From NCBI GenBank assembly GCA_036496265.1, contig DASXLL010000146.1:1-21698 (forward strand): a DNA stretch of 21,698 nucleotides, read 5' to 3'. The position numbers were made by a program, and so were the translations under genes. Below, piece after piece: positions 20,889 through 21,698 of the stretch. Every line of letters begins with the position of its first letter. Position 1 is the stretch's first letter. This stretch comes from CAYLLN01 sp036496265 (GTDB lineage Bacteria; Planctomycetota; Planctomycetia; Pirellulales; Pirellulaceae). Under the pieces are notes generated by a model that was not told where the DNA came from, ran no database searches, and worked only from the letters and a program-made list of their open reading frames with translations.

Positions 20889-21698
20889 CTAACATTTGGG
20901 GGATGTTTTTTCGTGGGGGGACGTTAGCGCGGCGGTGGAAGTGGTTGATTCGCCGGTGGTTAGGGCGATGCGTGCGGGTTCGAGGGGGCTAACATCGGGA
21001 GTCGCGTTAGCACTCGGTGAGGGCATGCGGAGTGTGCCTTCCACCGATAACGGCGACGCGAGGGGGCCGAGGAGGGAGCGGAGAGTGTCGGCGATCAGCT
21101 CGGGGATGTGAGCCGAAGGCTGGAAGTGGCCGGCGGCTTCGGCGCGGGAGCGCCAGCGGCAGAGGAGCTCGTAGACGGAAAGCAGAAGCTGGTCCTCGGA
21201 TGCGGCGGGGTCGGGAGACCCGCGCCGAACGTCAGGGCAGGCGTCGTCGCTGTGGTGTTTTTCAAATTCGCCAAGATCCTTGACGGCGCGGAGCAGAACG
21301 CGAAGAGCCGGGAGATTGACTTCGGGGGAGAGGATAGACGTTTCGTCGCGCCAAACTTCGCTATCTCCGTGATAACGAGAGCGGATGATTTTTTGGGAGG
21401 GGAGGCGAACTTCGGCAGCATAGGTGGCTTTGTCGATGATGCGGAGGAGGCGGATGCGTTGGGAAGCTTTGGACAGGCGTTCTTGGGCGAGGTGGTCGCG
21501 GATTTCTGGGTCGGTCGGTGAGCCACCGGCGGCGAGCCAGCGTTTGACCTTATTGACGACCTGCGAGATGCGAGCGCGGCTGATGTTGAAGTTGGCGGCG
21601 ATGGAAAGCTGGTCGTGATGGAGGATGACGTGACCTTTGTAGATTTGGAGGTCACGGGGAGTGGGAGTGGGAGGGAGTTCGTTTTTGCTGGTTTTGAT
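20889..21698 (-). CDS. Partial protein with helix-turn-helix-like N-terminal part (start outside window)
   Basis: A minus-strand frame is open from the window edge for 269 codons to TAG at 20889-20891. It has no usable start in the window, so the gene begins upstream. The first 140 residues read as real protein: DLQIYKGHVILHHDQLSIAA, then NFNISRARISQVVNKVKRWL, which looks like a helix-turn-helix, then KASQRIRLLRIIDKATYAAE and RSRYHGDSEVWRDETSILSP. This could be a transcription regulator or a terminase small-subunit-like DNA-binding protein; I do not recognise the family. After about residue 140 it changes: DACPDVRRGSPDPAASED comes from a GGGTC/GACCC palindromic insert (21208-21221), and the last 60 residues are Ser/Thr/Pro-rich and repeat-derived in appearance. 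Other frames here are shadows with biased composition. Confidence 0.65.
   Translation of the reverse strand: MKTSKNELPPTPTPRDLQIYKGHVILHHDQLSIAANFNISRARISQVVNKVKRWLAAGGSPTDPEIRDHLAQERLSKASQRIRLLRIIDKATYAAEVRLPSQKIIRSRYHGDSEVWRDETSILSPEVNLPALRVLLRAVKDLGEFEKHHSDDACPDVRRGSPDPAASEDQLLLSVYELLCRWRSRAEAAGHFQPSAHIPELIADTLRSLLGPLASPLSVEGTLRMPSPSANATPDVSPLEPARIALTTGESTTSTAALTSPHEKTSPKC

Noticed and set aside
20029..20895. A 288-aa minus-strand open frame over the SpoU gene
   Set aside because: Its middle translates the AATGACC array (as IGHWSLVIGH) and its start translates an intergenic repeat; the plus strand carries clear SPOUT motifs.
21095..21655. A 186-aa minus-strand Ser/Pro-rich open frame
   Set aside because: It is a frame-shifted shadow of the partial gene at 20889-21698, whose own frame has the helix-turn-helix-like sequence.
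1..21698. Insertion sequences, prophage, integrase or tRNA-linked island
   Set aside because: No transposase, integrase, phage structural gene, tRNA or long terminal inverted repeat was seen in either strand.

Overview
The window looks like a chromosomal segment of a planctomycete, most likely of the Pirellulales type. This is an inference from several lineage markers: a DUF1559 pseudopilin-like protein with an H-X9-DG motif, a secreted LEPRxLL-type beta-solenoid protein, a PQQ-like beta-propeller protein with the WPxFxGP opening, a tetrahydromethanopterin-pathway formyltransferase in a bacterium, and many short palindromic or tandem intergenic repeats. I see no rRNA, tRNA, CRISPR array, transposase or prophage. 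It reads as an ordinary chromosome with small gene clusters on both strands.

Layout. 1-517: the end of a membrane protein, then a PII-like regulator with an atypical T-loop. 518-792: an intergenic stretch with three strong hairpins. 793-1278 (-): tRNA methyltransferase TrmL. 1377-4166 (+): a tight GntR/YtrA-type regulator, ABC ATPase and ABC permease module behind a good promoter. 4170-4589 (-): the ribosome-rescue hydrolase ArfB. 4782-6275 (+): a PQQ-like propeller lipoprotein whose signal region is encoded by a palindromic repeat. 9367 down to 6380 (-): a compact five-gene run, folA, CaMKII-association-domain protein, an ORF broken by one in-frame TAG, a 112-aa protein, trpE. 9477-10373 (+): Ftr/FhcD, divergent from folA. 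13605 down to 10420 (-): a CehA/McbA-like PHP metallohydrolase with an EF-hand insertion, followed 3 bp later by a conserved-looking hypothetical gene. 13777-15168 (+): DUF1559 protein and a small secreted protein, closed by a terminator. 15281-16927 (+): an Lnt-like apolipoprotein N-acyltransferase. 17186-19009 (+): the LEPRxLL beta-solenoid protein with promoter and terminator. 19180-20799 (+): acyl-CoA dehydrogenase-like protein and a SpoU-type RNA methyltransferase joined by a heptad tandem repeat. 20889-21698 (-): a partial gene with no start codon in the window.

The most distinctive theme is how repeats intrude on gene edges. A 14-bp tandem duplication carries the ribosome-binding site of the PII gene. 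A 25-bp-armed palindrome encodes the signal-peptide region of the PQQ protein. A related half-copy ends 8 bp before the ftr start. Heptads supply both the stop of one gene and the start of the next near 20264-20305. Second to that are the nonsense-interrupted gene in the folA-trpE run, the PII protein without a uridylylation tyrosine, and the 21-22-residue periodicity of the solenoid. I did not find a convincing wholly new multi-gene system.
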